A DNA stretch of 64,000 nucleotides from Litorimonas sp046250185 (GCF_046250185.1 NZ_CP176469.1), one strand, 5' to 3'. Shown: positions 1 to 8,669, counted from the stretch's first letter. Translations and numbers: made by a program. The notes: generated from the sequence alone by a model not told the origin.

Positions 1-426
1 GATACGCACATCGCGCAATGTATCGAGCAAGCCTTGCCCCACATCGCTATTGAGGACACGCCAGTAATGGTCGCTATCTTCGAACAAATACGGAATGGAA
101 AATAGCTTCATTTCATCAGAGAAGCCCTCCATCGAAATCGTGGACACTTTGGTCATAGAGACGGAGCCGATTTGGAGGAGTTCCACTAATTCCCGTTCAC
201 TGCCGAGTTGTCCATTCGGATAAATCTGCACCGACATTTCGCCGCCAGACAATTCATCCAAACGCTCGCCCATAAAGACCATCGCCTTGTGAACGGGGTG
301 ATCCGCATTCAGCGTATGCGCGAGTTTTAAATTCGTGCCGTCTTGCACAACGGAAGTACAGCCAAGGCTGGCAAGTGCAAAAGTCGAGGCGAGCAGTGCG
401 GTTGCTAATCGGCGAGTGACGCTCAT
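1..426 (-). CDS. TRAP transporter solute-binding lipoprotein, DctP family (3' part outside window)
   Basis: Translating the minus strand from the ATG at 424-426 gives 142 codons that stay open to the window edge, so the C-terminal half is missing. The N-terminus is a lipoprotein signal (positive start, hydrophobic stretch, lipobox ending SLGC at about residue 23). It is followed by a typical DctP-type start: LAHTLNADHPVHKAM, a GERLDELSGG helix, and IYPNGQLGSERELVELLQ. Such proteins catch organic acids or uronates in the periplasm for DctQM-type TRAP permeases. The ATG overlaps the stop of the upstream GH105 gene (ATGA), so the two are translationally coupled. This supports import of sugar acids released by that enzyme. 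Most TRAP binding proteins are soluble; the lipobox is a less common variant. Substrate is inferred from context only. Confidence 0.85.
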   Translation of the reverse strand, partial: MSVTRRLATALLASTFALASLGCTSVVQDGTNLKLAHTLNADHPVHKAMVFMGERLDELSGGEMSVQIYPNGQLGSERELVELLQIGSVSMTKVSTISMEGFSDEMKLFSIPYLFEDSDHYWRVLNSDVGQGLLDTLRDVRI

Positions 427-1658
427 TCTTCTAGCTTTCCTTGCTCAGCCAGTTCTAGCATCGCAGCCCCAGCCAGCAAAAATGCCCCTGCCCCATAAAA
501 CTGTGTTTCATTGGCAGAGACTTTGTCAGGCGCGTAGCCAACTTGCTGCACCCAACCGATCATACCGTCATCTGCGACCGCGTCATTCAACGCAGCCCAG
601 CCTTTGCGGGTTGGCTCCATATAGGTCGCCTCATCCAAAGTACCGTTGGCCAAGCCCCAAGCAAGGCCCGCAACGAAAAACGCTGTGCCGCTGCTTTCTT
701 TGACAGGGTATAACTCACCTGCGTCGAGAGAGACTGGCCAATAACCGTTTTCAGCTTGCTTCTCAATCAGGGACGCCGCCATTGTCTTATAGAGATCAAT
801 ATAGCGCTGACGCGACGGGTAATCGGCGGGCAGATCATCAATGATGTCAGTCAGCCCCGCAAACACCCAGCCATTGCCGCGGCTCCAATAAATTTTCTTC
901 CCGTTCTCCTCGCGCCGCTCGAAAAAGCGACTATCGCGGAGAAACAAGCCGGCCTCTTCGTCAAACAGATAATCTGTCGTGATCCACGTTTCTTTGTCAG
1001 AAAAATCGAGGTATTTTTGATCGCCTGTAATCTTGGACAGCTTCGTCCAGACGGGCGGCGCCATGAACAGTGCATCCGCCCAACACCAGCGCTTCAGGCA
1101 CTCATGTGAATAGCCTTCCTCTTTGCTTTTCGGCCCGAAATCCAGTGATACTGTCGATGGGTTTTCCAAAATCTTGTCAAAGACTTCTTGAATTGGCGCT
1201 ATCATAGCAGGGTCTTTATACTTCTCATATAGCGCAAAATAATACTGCCCCACGACATGGTCATCCGCGTGATAGATTCGCGCCTCTGGCTGATAGTCTT
1301 CGTTTTCGGCGAAATTCTTCAGGAATGTAAAGTAACGCTCATTGTCAGTTTGAGCGGCCCAGTCGACAAGACCTTTGAAATAGGTGCCTTGAATCCAGCC
1401 GCGCTTCTCAATCGTGCGGTGCTGAAAGCTTGGCACATAGGGCTCCCATTCAGGACGCTCCATCCGCGCCATCTGCCAATCTGCAACACCGTTCGTCACA
1501 TCAATGATAGAAGCCTCTGAAAATATTGATCTTTTCTCAGCGGATTGCGAGGTCGTCGTTTCAGAAGCACTCCCGCAGGCGGTCAGCCCTAACGCTCCAA
1601 AACCCATGCAAGCTGATAGCAGCAAACTTGTCGCAAATGTGTGGCGTGTTTTCACCAT
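423..1658 (-). CDS. GH105-family unsaturated glucuronyl/galacturonyl hydrolase, lipoprotein
   Basis: Glycoside hydrolase of the GH88/GH105 group, which removes the 4,5-unsaturated uronic acid left at the non-reducing end by polysaccharide lyases. Family hallmarks along the (alpha/alpha)6 barrel are a YHADDHVVGQYY segment (Asp132-133 in this numbering), RWCWADALFMAPP with the probable catalytic Asp195, WSRGNGWVFAGL, and ESSGTAFFVAGLAWG. The N-terminus is a lipoprotein signal with a lipobox ending LTAC, so the enzyme is probably membrane-anchored on the periplasmic side. The start at 1658 is preferred because GGGGAA lies 8 nt upstream; an in-frame ATG at 1673 would add five residues. It is the first gene of a minus-strand unit continuing into the TRAP binding protein. 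The released sugar would feed KduI, encoded divergently. Exact glycan (rhamnogalacturonan, ulvan or glucuronan) cannot be read from the sequence. Confidence 0.85.
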   Translation of the reverse strand: MVKTRHTFATSLLLSACMGFGALGLTACGSASETTTSQSAEKRSIFSEASIIDVTNGVADWQMARMERPEWEPYVPSFQHRTIEKRGWIQGTYFKGLVDWAAQTDNERYFTFLKNFAENEDYQPEARIYHADDHVVGQYYFALYEKYKDPAMIAPIQEVFDKILENPSTVSLDFGPKSKEEGYSHECLKRWCWADALFMAPPVWTKLSKITGDQKYLDFSDKETWITTDYLFDEEAGLFLRDSRFFERREENGKKIYWSRGNGWVFAGLTDIIDDLPADYPSRQRYIDLYKTMAASLIEKQAENGYWPVSLDAGELYPVKESSGTAFFVAGLAWGLANGTLDEATYMEPTRKGWAALNDAVADDGMIGWVQQVGYAPDKVSANETQFYGAGAFLLAGAAMLELAEQGKLEE

Positions 1659-1683
1659 CTCATCATTCCCCATATTTCTTTTA

Positions 1684-1723
1684 ATTGGTCATATATGCAT
1701 GACAGTCTGACCTTTATTGGTCA
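1684..1723. promoter_or_regulatory. Putative operator pair between divergent GH105 and DUF4861 genes
   Basis: Two ATTGGTCA words lie at 1684-1691 and 1716-1723. The second is half of an inverted repeat TGACC-N6-GGTCA (1708-1723); the first continues as GGTCA-N8-TGACA. The same ATTGGTCA word occurs upstream of the TonB-dependent receptor (3671-3678). ATTGGT/ACCAAT half-sites resemble those of GntR/FadR-type uronate regulators such as ExuR/UxuR, but no regulator gene is in the window, so this is inference. Confidence 0.45.
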
Positions 1724-1769
1724 AACAGATTATCTTGCCAGATGTAAGAATCTTCCCTATTCCGTATTT

Positions 1770-2696
1770 ATGACCCAATTTTTCAAACCATTACTTCCCC
1801 TTAGCGCTGCCGTGATCTTGGCAGCTTGTTCAAACGCTACCTCAACAAACGACCAATCGTCAAAGACGGATAGAGCCGGCGCCGATATAGGCTTGTTGCA
1901 GGAAGGCGGCCAATCCGTCAAATCCTTCACCACACCCGAAGGCTTCAAACGCGGCGACAAGCTCGTCGCTTATGAAGGTCCAGGCTGGGAATCGGACAAG
2001 GTCGGCTACCGAATTTACTTGGACGGACGGAACGCTCTCGATATCTTTGGCAAGCGAACAGCGCCGATTGTCCTGTCGACTGTGGGGCGCGGCGATGATT
2101 ATCACGCCATGGCCGATTGGGGTATGGACATACTGAAAGTCGGCAACTCGCTCGGCGCTGGCGGCTTTGGCGTATTCGACAACGGCGAAGTGCGTCAGAT
2201 CGGCGATGCGGCTAGCTATCAGGCCGAAATACTCGCTGACGATATGGACAAAGCCGTCCTTCGCGTAACACACAATAAATCAGAGACTTGCGGCGGCGAT
2301 GTCAGCGGGACTTATACAATTAACGCAGGCGAACGCCTGACGCACATCGACATTAGCGGCGATTGCGCCCTGCCCTATGCGGCGGGCCTGATCATACATG
2401 ACGGCACCTCATCATTGGTGTCTGGCGGCAGTTCGGGTTGGCAATATAAGGCCCGCTACGGCGATCAAAGCCTCGTGCCGGACGGACTCGGCCTCGCACT
2501 ATTCTACCGCGGCGAAGACGTCAGCGCTGTGTCGGCCGATGCGGATGATGATTATATCGTCTTCAAAACAGATCGCAGCCCGCGTTACGTTACGGGCGCG
2601 GCTTGGGTCCAAGAAGACGGCGGCATCCAATCGCAAGCTGAATTCCTGACTTGGCTGCAAGCCACACAAGCCAAACTTAACGCAACGGCCAAATAG
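1770..2696 (+). CDS. DUF4861 family lipoprotein
   Basis: 308-residue protein of the DUF4861 family, recognised by the run EGPGWESDKVGYR, YLDGRNALDIFGK and DYHAMADWGMDILKVG. The reading frame extends upstream, but the start at 1770 is chosen because it begins a clean lipoprotein signal (MTQFFKPLLPLSAAVILAAC, lipobox LAAC). The mature protein is mostly beta-strand-like. DUF4861 proteins recur in loci for pectin, ulvan and other uronate glycans, but I know of no established activity; a sugar-binding or hydrolytic role is inference. It is divergently transcribed from the GH105 gene across the operator-bearing gap and lies 40 bp upstream of kduI, very likely in the same transcript. Family call is firm, function open. 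Confidence 0.75.
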   Translation: MTQFFKPLLPLSAAVILAACSNATSTNDQSSKTDRAGADIGLLQEGGQSVKSFTTPEGFKRGDKLVAYEGPGWESDKVGYRIYLDGRNALDIFGKRTAPIVLSTVGRGDDYHAMADWGMDILKVGNSLGAGGFGVFDNGEVRQIGDAASYQAEILADDMDKAVLRVTHNKSETCGGDVSGTYTINAGERLTHIDISGDCALPYAAGLIIHDGTSSLVSGGSSGWQYKARYGDQSLVPDGLGLALFYRGEDVSAVSADADDDYIVFKTDRSPRYVTGAAWVQEDGGIQSQAEFLTWLQATQAKLNATAK

Positions 2697-2736
2697 CCGC
2701 TCGCACGCACCCCTCACCCAGATCAAAGGTTCTCCC

Positions 2737-3567
2737 ATGGAAATCCGTTACTCCGCCGATATTGTTCGCTATAAGACAATGACAAATTCAGAATTGCGCG
2801 ACACATTTGTCGTCGACAATTTGTTCACGCCCGACTCTGTGCCGCTGACCTATTCCGACATTGATCGCGGCGTGATCGGCTCAGCTGTGCCTGTCAACAA
2901 GACACTGGAAATTCCGGTCCACAAAGACCTCGCCAGTGAATATTTTGCGCAGCGCCGCGAAGTCGGCGTCATTAACATTGGCGGCCCTGGCAAGATCGAG
3001 GTCGACGGCGAGACCTATCCCATGGAAGCCCTCGACAGCCTCTATATTGGTCGCGGCTCGAAAGGCATCCAGTTCTCCAGCAATAAAAGCGACAACCCCG
3101 CCAAATTTTACTTTGTCAGCTATCCCGCGCACAAAGCCTACCCGACCAAGCATGTGCCGCAATCCAAGGCGAATATGATCGAGCTTGGTTCCCAAGAGAG
3201 CTGTAATAAGCGCGTGATCTATCAACCGATCCGCCCAGGCATCGTCGAGAGCTGCCAAATCGTCATGGGCTTTACAATGTTGGAGTCTGGGAATGTCTGG
3301 AACACCTTCCCGCCGCATACTCATAAACGCCGCAGCGAATACTACATGTATTTCAACCTCCCCGAAGAGGCGCGCGTGTTCCACTTCATGGGCGAAGAAG
3401 ACAATATGCGCCCTGTCATTCTCAAGAACGGCGAAGTTGCCTTATCGCCAATCTGGTCCATGCATTGCGGGGCGGGAACGGCTGCCTATACCTTCATTTG
3501 GTCAATGGGCGGTGAGAACCAAGAGTTTGACGACATGGATCATATTGATCAGACAAAAATTGGCTAA
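2737..3567 (+). CDS. kduI: 5-dehydro-4-deoxy-D-glucuronate isomerase (4-deoxy-L-threo-5-hexosulose-uronate ketol-isomerase)
   Basis: Cytoplasmic isomerase that converts the open-chain form of the unsaturated uronate released by lyases and GH105/GH88 enzymes into 3-deoxy-D-glycero-2,5-hexodiulosonate, which KduD then reduces to KDG. The protein is 276 residues, close to the usual 278. The cupin metal ligands are intact: His194, His196 and Glu201 in FPPHTHKRRSE, and His243 in SPIWSMHCGAG; these match His196/198, Glu203 and His245 of the E. coli enzyme. An AAAGG ribosome-binding site lies about 7 nt before the ATG. It sits between the DUF4861 gene and the TonB-dependent receptor. No kduD or kdgK is visible in this window; they may lie to the left or elsewhere. 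No signal peptide. Confidence 0.95.
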   Translation: MEIRYSADIVRYKTMTNSELRDTFVVDNLFTPDSVPLTYSDIDRGVIGSAVPVNKTLEIPVHKDLASEYFAQRREVGVINIGGPGKIEVDGETYPMEALDSLYIGRGSKGIQFSSNKSDNPAKFYFVSYPAHKAYPTKHVPQSKANMIELGSQESCNKRVIYQPIRPGIVESCQIVMGFTMLESGNVWNTFPPHTHKRRSEYYMYFNLPEEARVFHFMGEEDNMRPVILKNGEVALSPIWSMHCGAGTAAYTFIWSMGGENQEFDDMDHIDQTKIG

Positions 3568-3575
3568 ACCCCCTG

Positions 3576-3694
3576 ATTGGTGTGACCAATTAGGCTAAAT
3601 TGGCGCAAATATTGGTATAATGTGTGCCAATATTGCATCAGACTGTCATAAATCTGTGATGTCTTGAAAAATTGGTCAGATATATATCTTGACA
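3576..3694. promoter_or_regulatory. Control region of the TonB-dependent receptor with several inverted repeats
   Basis: Three dyads occur in about 120 bp. ATTGGT-GTG-ACCAAT is at 3576-3590. AATATTGG-N11-CCAATATT is a perfect 8-bp inverted repeat at 3608-3634. ATTGGTCA at 3671-3678 runs into GATATATATC (a 10-bp palindrome) and then TTGACA at 3689-3694, so GGTCA and TGACA face each other. The TTGACA could also serve as a -35 element, although no good -10 follows at 17 bp. The ATTGGTCA word matches those between GH105 and DUF4861, pointing to one regulator for the locus. Identity of the regulator is inferred (GntR/FadR-like) and unproven. Confidence 0.5.
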
Positions 3695-3770
3695 TATATA
3701 GTAAGAATGTCACGTCTACCCCAACGTGTCAGGCCAATTATGCCGCCAAAAATTAACTCAGGGGAATCTC

Positions 3771-6557
3771 ATGACATCACCATCACGTCTTCAATCTGTC
3801 TTATTGACAGCCAGCGCGTTTGCAATCGCATCCGCATCGACAGCTTTTGCGCAAACGGCTGACGAACCTATTGATGAAATCGTTGCGACTGGCGAAATCC
3901 AGCAAAGCTTTGAAGAATCGCTCAAGGTCAAGCGGAATACGACTGTTGTGTCCGACGCCCTCTTTGGCGGCGAAATTGGCGACCTGCCAGATCTCTCTAT
4001 TGCGGAATCACTTGAGCGCATCACAGGCGTGACGTCAGACCGCTTTAAGGGCGGCGCGTCAGAACTGTCCATCCGCGGTCTGGGCGCTTTTCTCGGCTCC
4101 TCTACTCTCAACGGTCGCGAGATCACAACAGGCTCCGATGGTCGCGATGTGAACTTCGGGCAATTCCCGTCAGAGCTAATCGGCGGAACACAAGTTTTTA
4201 AATCGCAGCAGGCTGACTTCGTCGAAGGCGGTATTTCTGGGATTATCGAACTGCAAACGCTGCGCCCGCTGGATTACGGCAAGAAGCGCCTGCAAATCCA
4301 AGGCTTGCTCGGCTATTCAGACTATGAGGACCGTGTCGATGATGGCCAGCCTTACAATGGCCGGATCACAGGTTCATATGTCAATCAATTCGACTTTGGC
4401 GGCGGCGAAATCGGTATCTCTATCGGCGGTCAAATCCGTCGCGATACAGCAGCCGAAGACATTTATACAACCAGCTCGACCTTTTCGCCGTGTACAGCCC
4501 AACGCAATGGCGGCAACGGCTCAAGCGATTGCGCGCGGGACTTTGCGGGCGGCTTCTTTGCGGGTGATGCGCCAGACGGCGAGATTTACTTTGCCTCTAA
4601 CCAATACATTCTGCGCGCCGTGCAAACTGATGCGGATCGCGACTCCATCATGGGTACAATCCAGTGGCAGCCGAATGATCAGTGGGACATCAACATTGAT
4701 GCGCAATGGTCAGATCGGACAGACGTCGAAAACCGTCACAACCTCGTATTCGCGGATGGACGTCGTCGTATCGACCCCCTGCAAATCTCGCCAACAGGTG
4801 CTTTGCTCGAATGGGTCGGCGAAACACGCGTCGAGAACCAAACGGTTTTCCGTCAGCGTGACGAAGAATATATCGGCATGGGTGCCAGCGTCGAGTGGCA
4901 AGGCGAAAAGCTGACCGTCACAGGCGATGTCGGCTATTCCGAAACATCTCGTTTCCAAGACGAACTCGACATGCGTATCCGCACCAATAGCCGCTTTGAT
5001 TTCCAAGCGACGGCCGTGGACCGCACTGTGCCAGCCTTTACGTTCCTCGATCCGATTGATCTGAATGATTACGACATATTTACAACGAACGGCGAACGCG
5101 CCCGTCGTCGTCTGGAAACCAATGACGAAGACCTCCTCGCATTCCGCCTTGATACGGATTATGAGTTGGGTGACGGCTTCTTCACGGCGCTCCACGTGGG
5201 GGGTCGCTATGCAGATCGTAACCGCATCAATGATGACGGTATCGACACGCAAGTCGCTGGCATAACGGATTACACGACCGCAGAGGTCGCTGCCGCACGC
5301 CGCGATGTCTTCCCTGTCGCTGATTTGTTTGAGGGCGCCGAAGACGGTGCAGGTCTGGGCGATAATACATGGGCCACATGGAACCCAGAGCAGCTCTTTA
5401 TCGCGCTGACAGGGGATCGTGACGCAGGTCTGCCAACTGGCAGCACGCTTGATGTGAACGACTCAAATGTGAACGAAGAAACCTTCGCGATCTACGGCAT
5501 GGCCGACTTCGAAGGTACAGCCTTAGGCCTACCGATGTATGGTAATGTCGGTGTTCGCGCCGTGAAAACAAATATCACATCCGTCGGTATCCAAAGCGAT
5601 TTCATTACAGTCACGGACAATACAAACACGACACGCTTCGAGACAGTTAACCTCGGCGAAGCGCGTTCAGAATCTAACGATTTCTGGAACGTCTTGCCAA
5701 GTGCCAATCTGGTGTTTGAAGTTCAAGAAGATATGCTACTTCGTTTTGCAGCTTACCGTGCGATTGCACGTCCTGACGTGCGCGATATGTCCGCCGCCTT
5801 CCAAGTGGCGGATGACAATGACGGCACGGCTCTTCTGGGCGAGTTAATCCGCCCGCGCGGTAACCCATTCCTAGAGCCACTTGAATCAACGAACTTCGAC
5901 ATCTCTTATGAGTGGTATATTTCTGACGACTCTGCCTTCTCGGCCGCCGTTTATCACAAGACTCTGGAAACGGGTCGTGAGAACATTCCTATTGAAACGT
6001 CAGTCATTCTCGACGGCACACCGACAGCCCTGTCATTCTCGCGTCCGGCTAACTCTGACGAAGACAGCACATTGGTCGGTGTCGAACTGAGTGTGCGTCA
6101 CAAATTCTCTGAATTACCAGGGTTCTTGGGCGGATTTGGGTTCCAGGCCGGCTATAACTACGCCGCCTCAGACTTCCAATTCCCCGATCCAGGTCAAGGC
6201 CGTAACAGCCTGCCAATCGCACCTTTCACGCAGCCTGCTAATATCCCAGGCTACTCGAAGCATTCTGGCAATATCACAGGCTTCTGGGAAAATGACGACT
6301 TTACGCTCCGTGTTGCCTATAAAGGTCGCTCGCCGTATTTCAAACCGTTCCGGAACGGCCAGAACCGCTTTACGAACTCGCAAGAATTTGTGGATGCGTC
6401 AGCCTCTTATGACATCAACAAGAACTTCCAGATCAGGGTTCAAGCTTTGAACCTGACGGATGAGCCGAACCTCTTCTATCGTCCAACACGTGATAACCTC
6501 GCGGGTGCGGATTATAGTGGTCGTCGCTTCTTCGTGGGTCTCCGCGGTCGCTTCTAG
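3771..6557 (+). CDS. TonB-dependent outer-membrane receptor (polysaccharide/oligosaccharide uptake)
   Basis: 928-residue TonB-dependent receptor of the Caulobacter/Xanthomonas carbohydrate type. The start at 3771 follows an AGGGGAA ribosome-binding site and opens a signal peptide cleaved after ...STAFA. A TonB-box-like DEIVATG comes next, then the plug (IRGLGAF, LNGREI, SELIGGTQVFKSQQADFVEGGISGIIEL). The rest is a 22-strand-type barrel ending in a C-terminal Phe (RRFFVGLRGRF), the usual barrel-insertion signal. It should move oligouronides across the outer membrane using TonB-ExbBD energy. It is flanked by kduI and a lyase and preceded by the inverted-repeat control region; a strong terminator follows, so the lyase downstream may need its own promoter or read-through. 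Substrate is inferred from neighbours. Confidence 0.93.
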   Translation: MTSPSRLQSVLLTASAFAIASASTAFAQTADEPIDEIVATGEIQQSFEESLKVKRNTTVVSDALFGGEIGDLPDLSIAESLERITGVTSDRFKGGASELSIRGLGAFLGSSTLNGREITTGSDGRDVNFGQFPSELIGGTQVFKSQQADFVEGGISGIIELQTLRPLDYGKKRLQIQGLLGYSDYEDRVDDGQPYNGRITGSYVNQFDFGGGEIGISIGGQIRRDTAAEDIYTTSSTFSPCTAQRNGGNGSSDCARDFAGGFFAGDAPDGEIYFASNQYILRAVQTDADRDSIMGTIQWQPNDQWDINIDAQWSDRTDVENRHNLVFADGRRRIDPLQISPTGALLEWVGETRVENQTVFRQRDEEYIGMGASVEWQGEKLTVTGDVGYSETSRFQDELDMRIRTNSRFDFQATAVDRTVPAFTFLDPIDLNDYDIFTTNGERARRRLETNDEDLLAFRLDTDYELGDGFFTALHVGGRYADRNRINDDGIDTQVAGITDYTTAEVAAARRDVFPVADLFEGAEDGAGLGDNTWATWNPEQLFIALTGDRDAGLPTGSTLDVNDSNVNEETFAIYGMADFEGTALGLPMYGNVGVRAVKTNITSVGIQSDFITVTDNTNTTRFETVNLGEARSESNDFWNVLPSANLVFEVQEDMLLRFAAYRAIARPDVRDMSAAFQVADDNDGTALLGELIRPRGNPFLEPLESTNFDISYEWYISDDSAFSAAVYHKTLETGRENIPIETSVILDGTPTALSFSRPANSDEDSTLVGVELSVRHKFSELPGFLGGFGFQAGYNYAASDFQFPDPGQGRNSLPIAPFTQPANIPGYSKHSGNITGFWENDDFTLRVAYKGRSPYFKPFRNGQNRFTNSQEFVDASASYDINKNFQIRVQALNLTDEPNLFYRPTRDNLAGADYSGRRFFVGLRGRF

Positions 6558-6596
6558 GCGGCGCGGACAATAACTGCTCTGGCAGTTTGACAGATC

Positions 6597-6634
6597 AGTC
6601 GAGTTGGCGTCAAAACCAACTCGACTATTTTTTT
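6597..6634 (+). terminator. Intrinsic terminator after the TonB-dependent receptor
   Basis: Perfect 11-bp stem (6597-6607 with 6616-6626) around an 8-nt loop, followed by TATTTTTTT. It lies 40 bp after the receptor stop and immediately before the ribosome-binding site of the lyase gene. It could act as a partial terminator lowering lyase expression relative to the receptor. Confidence 0.85.
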
Positions 6635-6647
6635 GGGGAATTATCAT

Positions 6648-7931
6648 ATGTCATTTTTTCATTCCGCGTCCAAATTCGTCCTGACCGCCGCTATTGGCAC
6701 TCTGAGCATAGCTATGACTGCGGATGCGCAAACATCATCCACTGCGGCGCCACAATTTACAGATAAATGCGCACAGCCCACTGGCAAAGCGCCGCGTCTC
6801 TATGTGTTGGATCACGACAATCTCGCTTTTGCGAAAGACCAAGTCCAAGTCAATAGCCGCGAGGTCATGCCTGCCTATGACGCGCTGATCAAAAATGCCG
6901 ACGCCGCCCTGACGCGCGGGCCCTATAGCGTGACGCATAAGACCAAAACGCCTCCCTCTGGCGATAAACATGATTATTATTCCGTCGGCCCCTATTGGTG
7001 GCCTGATCCCAAATCCGACGACGGGCTGCCCTATATTCGTCGGGACGGACAGACCAACCCAGAGCGCTACGATGATAGCTTTGACAGCTCGCGCTTCAGC
7101 AAGTTCGGCAAAGACGTCGAGGCCCTGACTCTCGCGAGTTATTTCAGCGGCAATGCGAAATATGCAGACAAAGCCGCAGCCCAAATCCGCACATGGTTTA
7201 TTGATCCCGCCACCAAAATGAACCCAAATCTCAACTATGGCCAAGCGATCCCCGGTAGAACAGAGGGACGCGGCATTGGGATCATTGATACGTATCGCTT
7301 GGTTGCGCTCGTCGATATGATCGGCTTGTTAGAACATCAAGGCGCATTATCCCCTGCGGATGTGGCCGCAATCCAAGACTGGTTTGCCGATTATACGCTT
7401 TGGCTTCTGACCAGTAAGAACGGCAAGGAAGAACGCGCAACCGTCAACAATCACGGCATATATTACGACATGCAAGTCGCCGCCTATTCCGCCTTTGTCG
7501 GCGACGCGAAAGCTGTGCAAATTCTCTCCGAAGGTATTCGTGACAATCGAATTCCCGCACAGATCAACAAGAAAGGTCAGATGCCGCACGAATTGAAGCG
7601 CACGCGGCCTTTCCACTACACTGCTTACACCATCCAAGCGTTTATGGACGCCGCTGACATTGCAGAATGTGTCGGGATGGATCTATGGAATCACGAAACA
7701 AAGCGCGGGCAGAGTTTGAAACGCGCCGTTGATTTCCAAGCCAATTATGCGGGCCGCCTCTCCGCTTGGCCGCATAAAGAGATCAAGAAGATCAGCACGG
7801 GCGGATTCTACCGCAATCTCCTACGTGCAGAGCAAGCGTATGGTAGCGGCAAATACGCCAAAGCCGCAGCCCAGCACGCAGATCGTAATGCGAAGGATTA
7901 CTCGAATTTGCTCTTTCCAAATCGTCCTTAA
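6648..7931 (+). CDS. Alginate-lyase-superfamily polysaccharide lyase (PL38/PL5-like), secreted
   Basis: 427-residue protein with a signal peptide cleaved after ...TADA. The rest is an (alpha/alpha) toroid of the Alginate_lyase family (Pfam PF05426 type). Visible landmarks are YYSVGPYWWPDP near residue 110, LNYGQAIPGRTEGRG near 196-210, and the active-site segment NNHGIYYDMQ (Asn248, His249, Tyr252/253), with HELKRTRPFHY further on. These lyases cut uronate-containing chains by beta-elimination, leaving the unsaturated end that GH105 enzymes remove. Start 6648 is chosen over an upstream TTG because GGGGAA lies at the right distance. Context (GH105, KduI, Eda) supports a polyuronide, for example glucuronan or mannuronan; PL38 rather than PL5 is my best guess and not certain. 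Confidence 0.8.
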   Translation: MSFFHSASKFVLTAAIGTLSIAMTADAQTSSTAAPQFTDKCAQPTGKAPRLYVLDHDNLAFAKDQVQVNSREVMPAYDALIKNADAALTRGPYSVTHKTKTPPSGDKHDYYSVGPYWWPDPKSDDGLPYIRRDGQTNPERYDDSFDSSRFSKFGKDVEALTLASYFSGNAKYADKAAAQIRTWFIDPATKMNPNLNYGQAIPGRTEGRGIGIIDTYRLVALVDMIGLLEHQGALSPADVAAIQDWFADYTLWLLTSKNGKEERATVNNHGIYYDMQVAAYSAFVGDAKAVQILSEGIRDNRIPAQINKKGQMPHELKRTRPFHYTAYTIQAFMDAADIAECVGMDLWNHETKRGQSLKRAVDFQANYAGRLSAWPHKEIKKISTGGFYRNLLRAEQAYGSGKYAKAAAQHADRNAKDYSNLLFPNRP

Positions 7932-7982
7932 ACCTTCAAATAGCGCGCAATATGTATTCGCGTAAAATCAAAAGGCCAGATT

Positions 7983-8615
7983 ATGTCAAACCCGATTATC
8001 GACACTCTTCGCAACGCACCCGTCGTTCCCCTTGTGCAATCTAACGATCCAGAGGAAGCGGTCAAAATCTCGGCGGCGCTCATCAAAGGCGGCTTGAATG
8101 TGCTAGAAGTCGTCTTGCGCACGGATGAAGCCTATGACTGCCTCGAAGCGATCTGTAAGGCGTTCCCAGACGCGCATGTCGGCGCGGGCACGGTCCTGAC
8201 GGCAGAGCAAGCGGAGCGTGTTGTCAAATGCGGCGCGACCTTCATCGTCTCTCCTGGCCTGACCGAAGGCGTCGTCAATGTGGCCAAGAAACACGGACTG
8301 CCGATCTTGCCGGGCATTGCCACAGCGACAGAATTGCAAACGGCCTACAATATGGGTCTGCGCACAGTGAAGTTCTTCCCTGCCAGCCTCGCAGGTGGCC
8401 CAAAAATGCTCAAAGCGCTCGGCTCCGTCTTTCGTGATGTTGAAATTATGCCAACAGGTGGCGTGAGCGCGGCGAACCTGGCCGAATATCTGGCTGTCCC
8501 ATCAGTCCTCGCCTGTGGCGGCAGCTGGTTGACGCCCAAAGACGCGATCGCAGCGGGTGATTTTGACGCCATCACAAAACTCGCTGCGGAAGCGATTGCG
8601 ATTGCCAAAGGCTAA
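7983..8615 (+). CDS. eda: 2-dehydro-3-deoxy-phosphogluconate (KDPG) aldolase
   Basis: 210-residue class I aldolase that splits KDPG into pyruvate and glyceraldehyde 3-phosphate, the last step for KDG from uronates and of the Entner-Doudoroff pathway. The Schiff-base lysine is Lys130 in RTVKFFPAS; Glu42 and Arg46 lie in LEVVLRT. GAGTVL, FIVSPG, PGIATATE and MPTGGVS are the usual phosphate-binding and barrel motifs. AAAAGG precedes the ATG. It lies 51 bp after the lyase on the same strand and is followed by a strong terminator, so it probably closes the right arm of the uronate locus. A second eda copy for glucose use may exist elsewhere. Confidence 0.93.
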   Translation: MSNPIIDTLRNAPVVPLVQSNDPEEAVKISAALIKGGLNVLEVVLRTDEAYDCLEAICKAFPDAHVGAGTVLTAEQAERVVKCGATFIVSPGLTEGVVNVAKKHGLPILPGIATATELQTAYNMGLRTVKFFPASLAGGPKMLKALGSVFRDVEIMPTGGVSAANLAEYLAVPSVLACGGSWLTPKDAIAAGDFDAITKLAAEAIAIAKG

Positions 8616-8638
8616 GCCCTGACTGACCGCGAATGTAT

Positions 8639-8668
8639 AAGGCTGGGGTTTGCGCCCCAGCCTTTTTT
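8639..8668. terminator. Bidirectional intrinsic terminator between eda and yghU
   Basis: 10-bp stem (8639-8648 with 8655-8664), 6-nt loop, then a run of T on the plus strand. The minus-strand gene ends just 2 bp further on, so the hairpin may end both transcripts, though the T-run favours plus-strand use. Confidence 0.88.
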
Positions 8669-8669
8669 A

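Noticed and set aside
335..703. Plus-strand frame over the TRAP-protein and GH105 junction
   Set aside because: It is antisense to two well-supported genes and has no recognisable domain.
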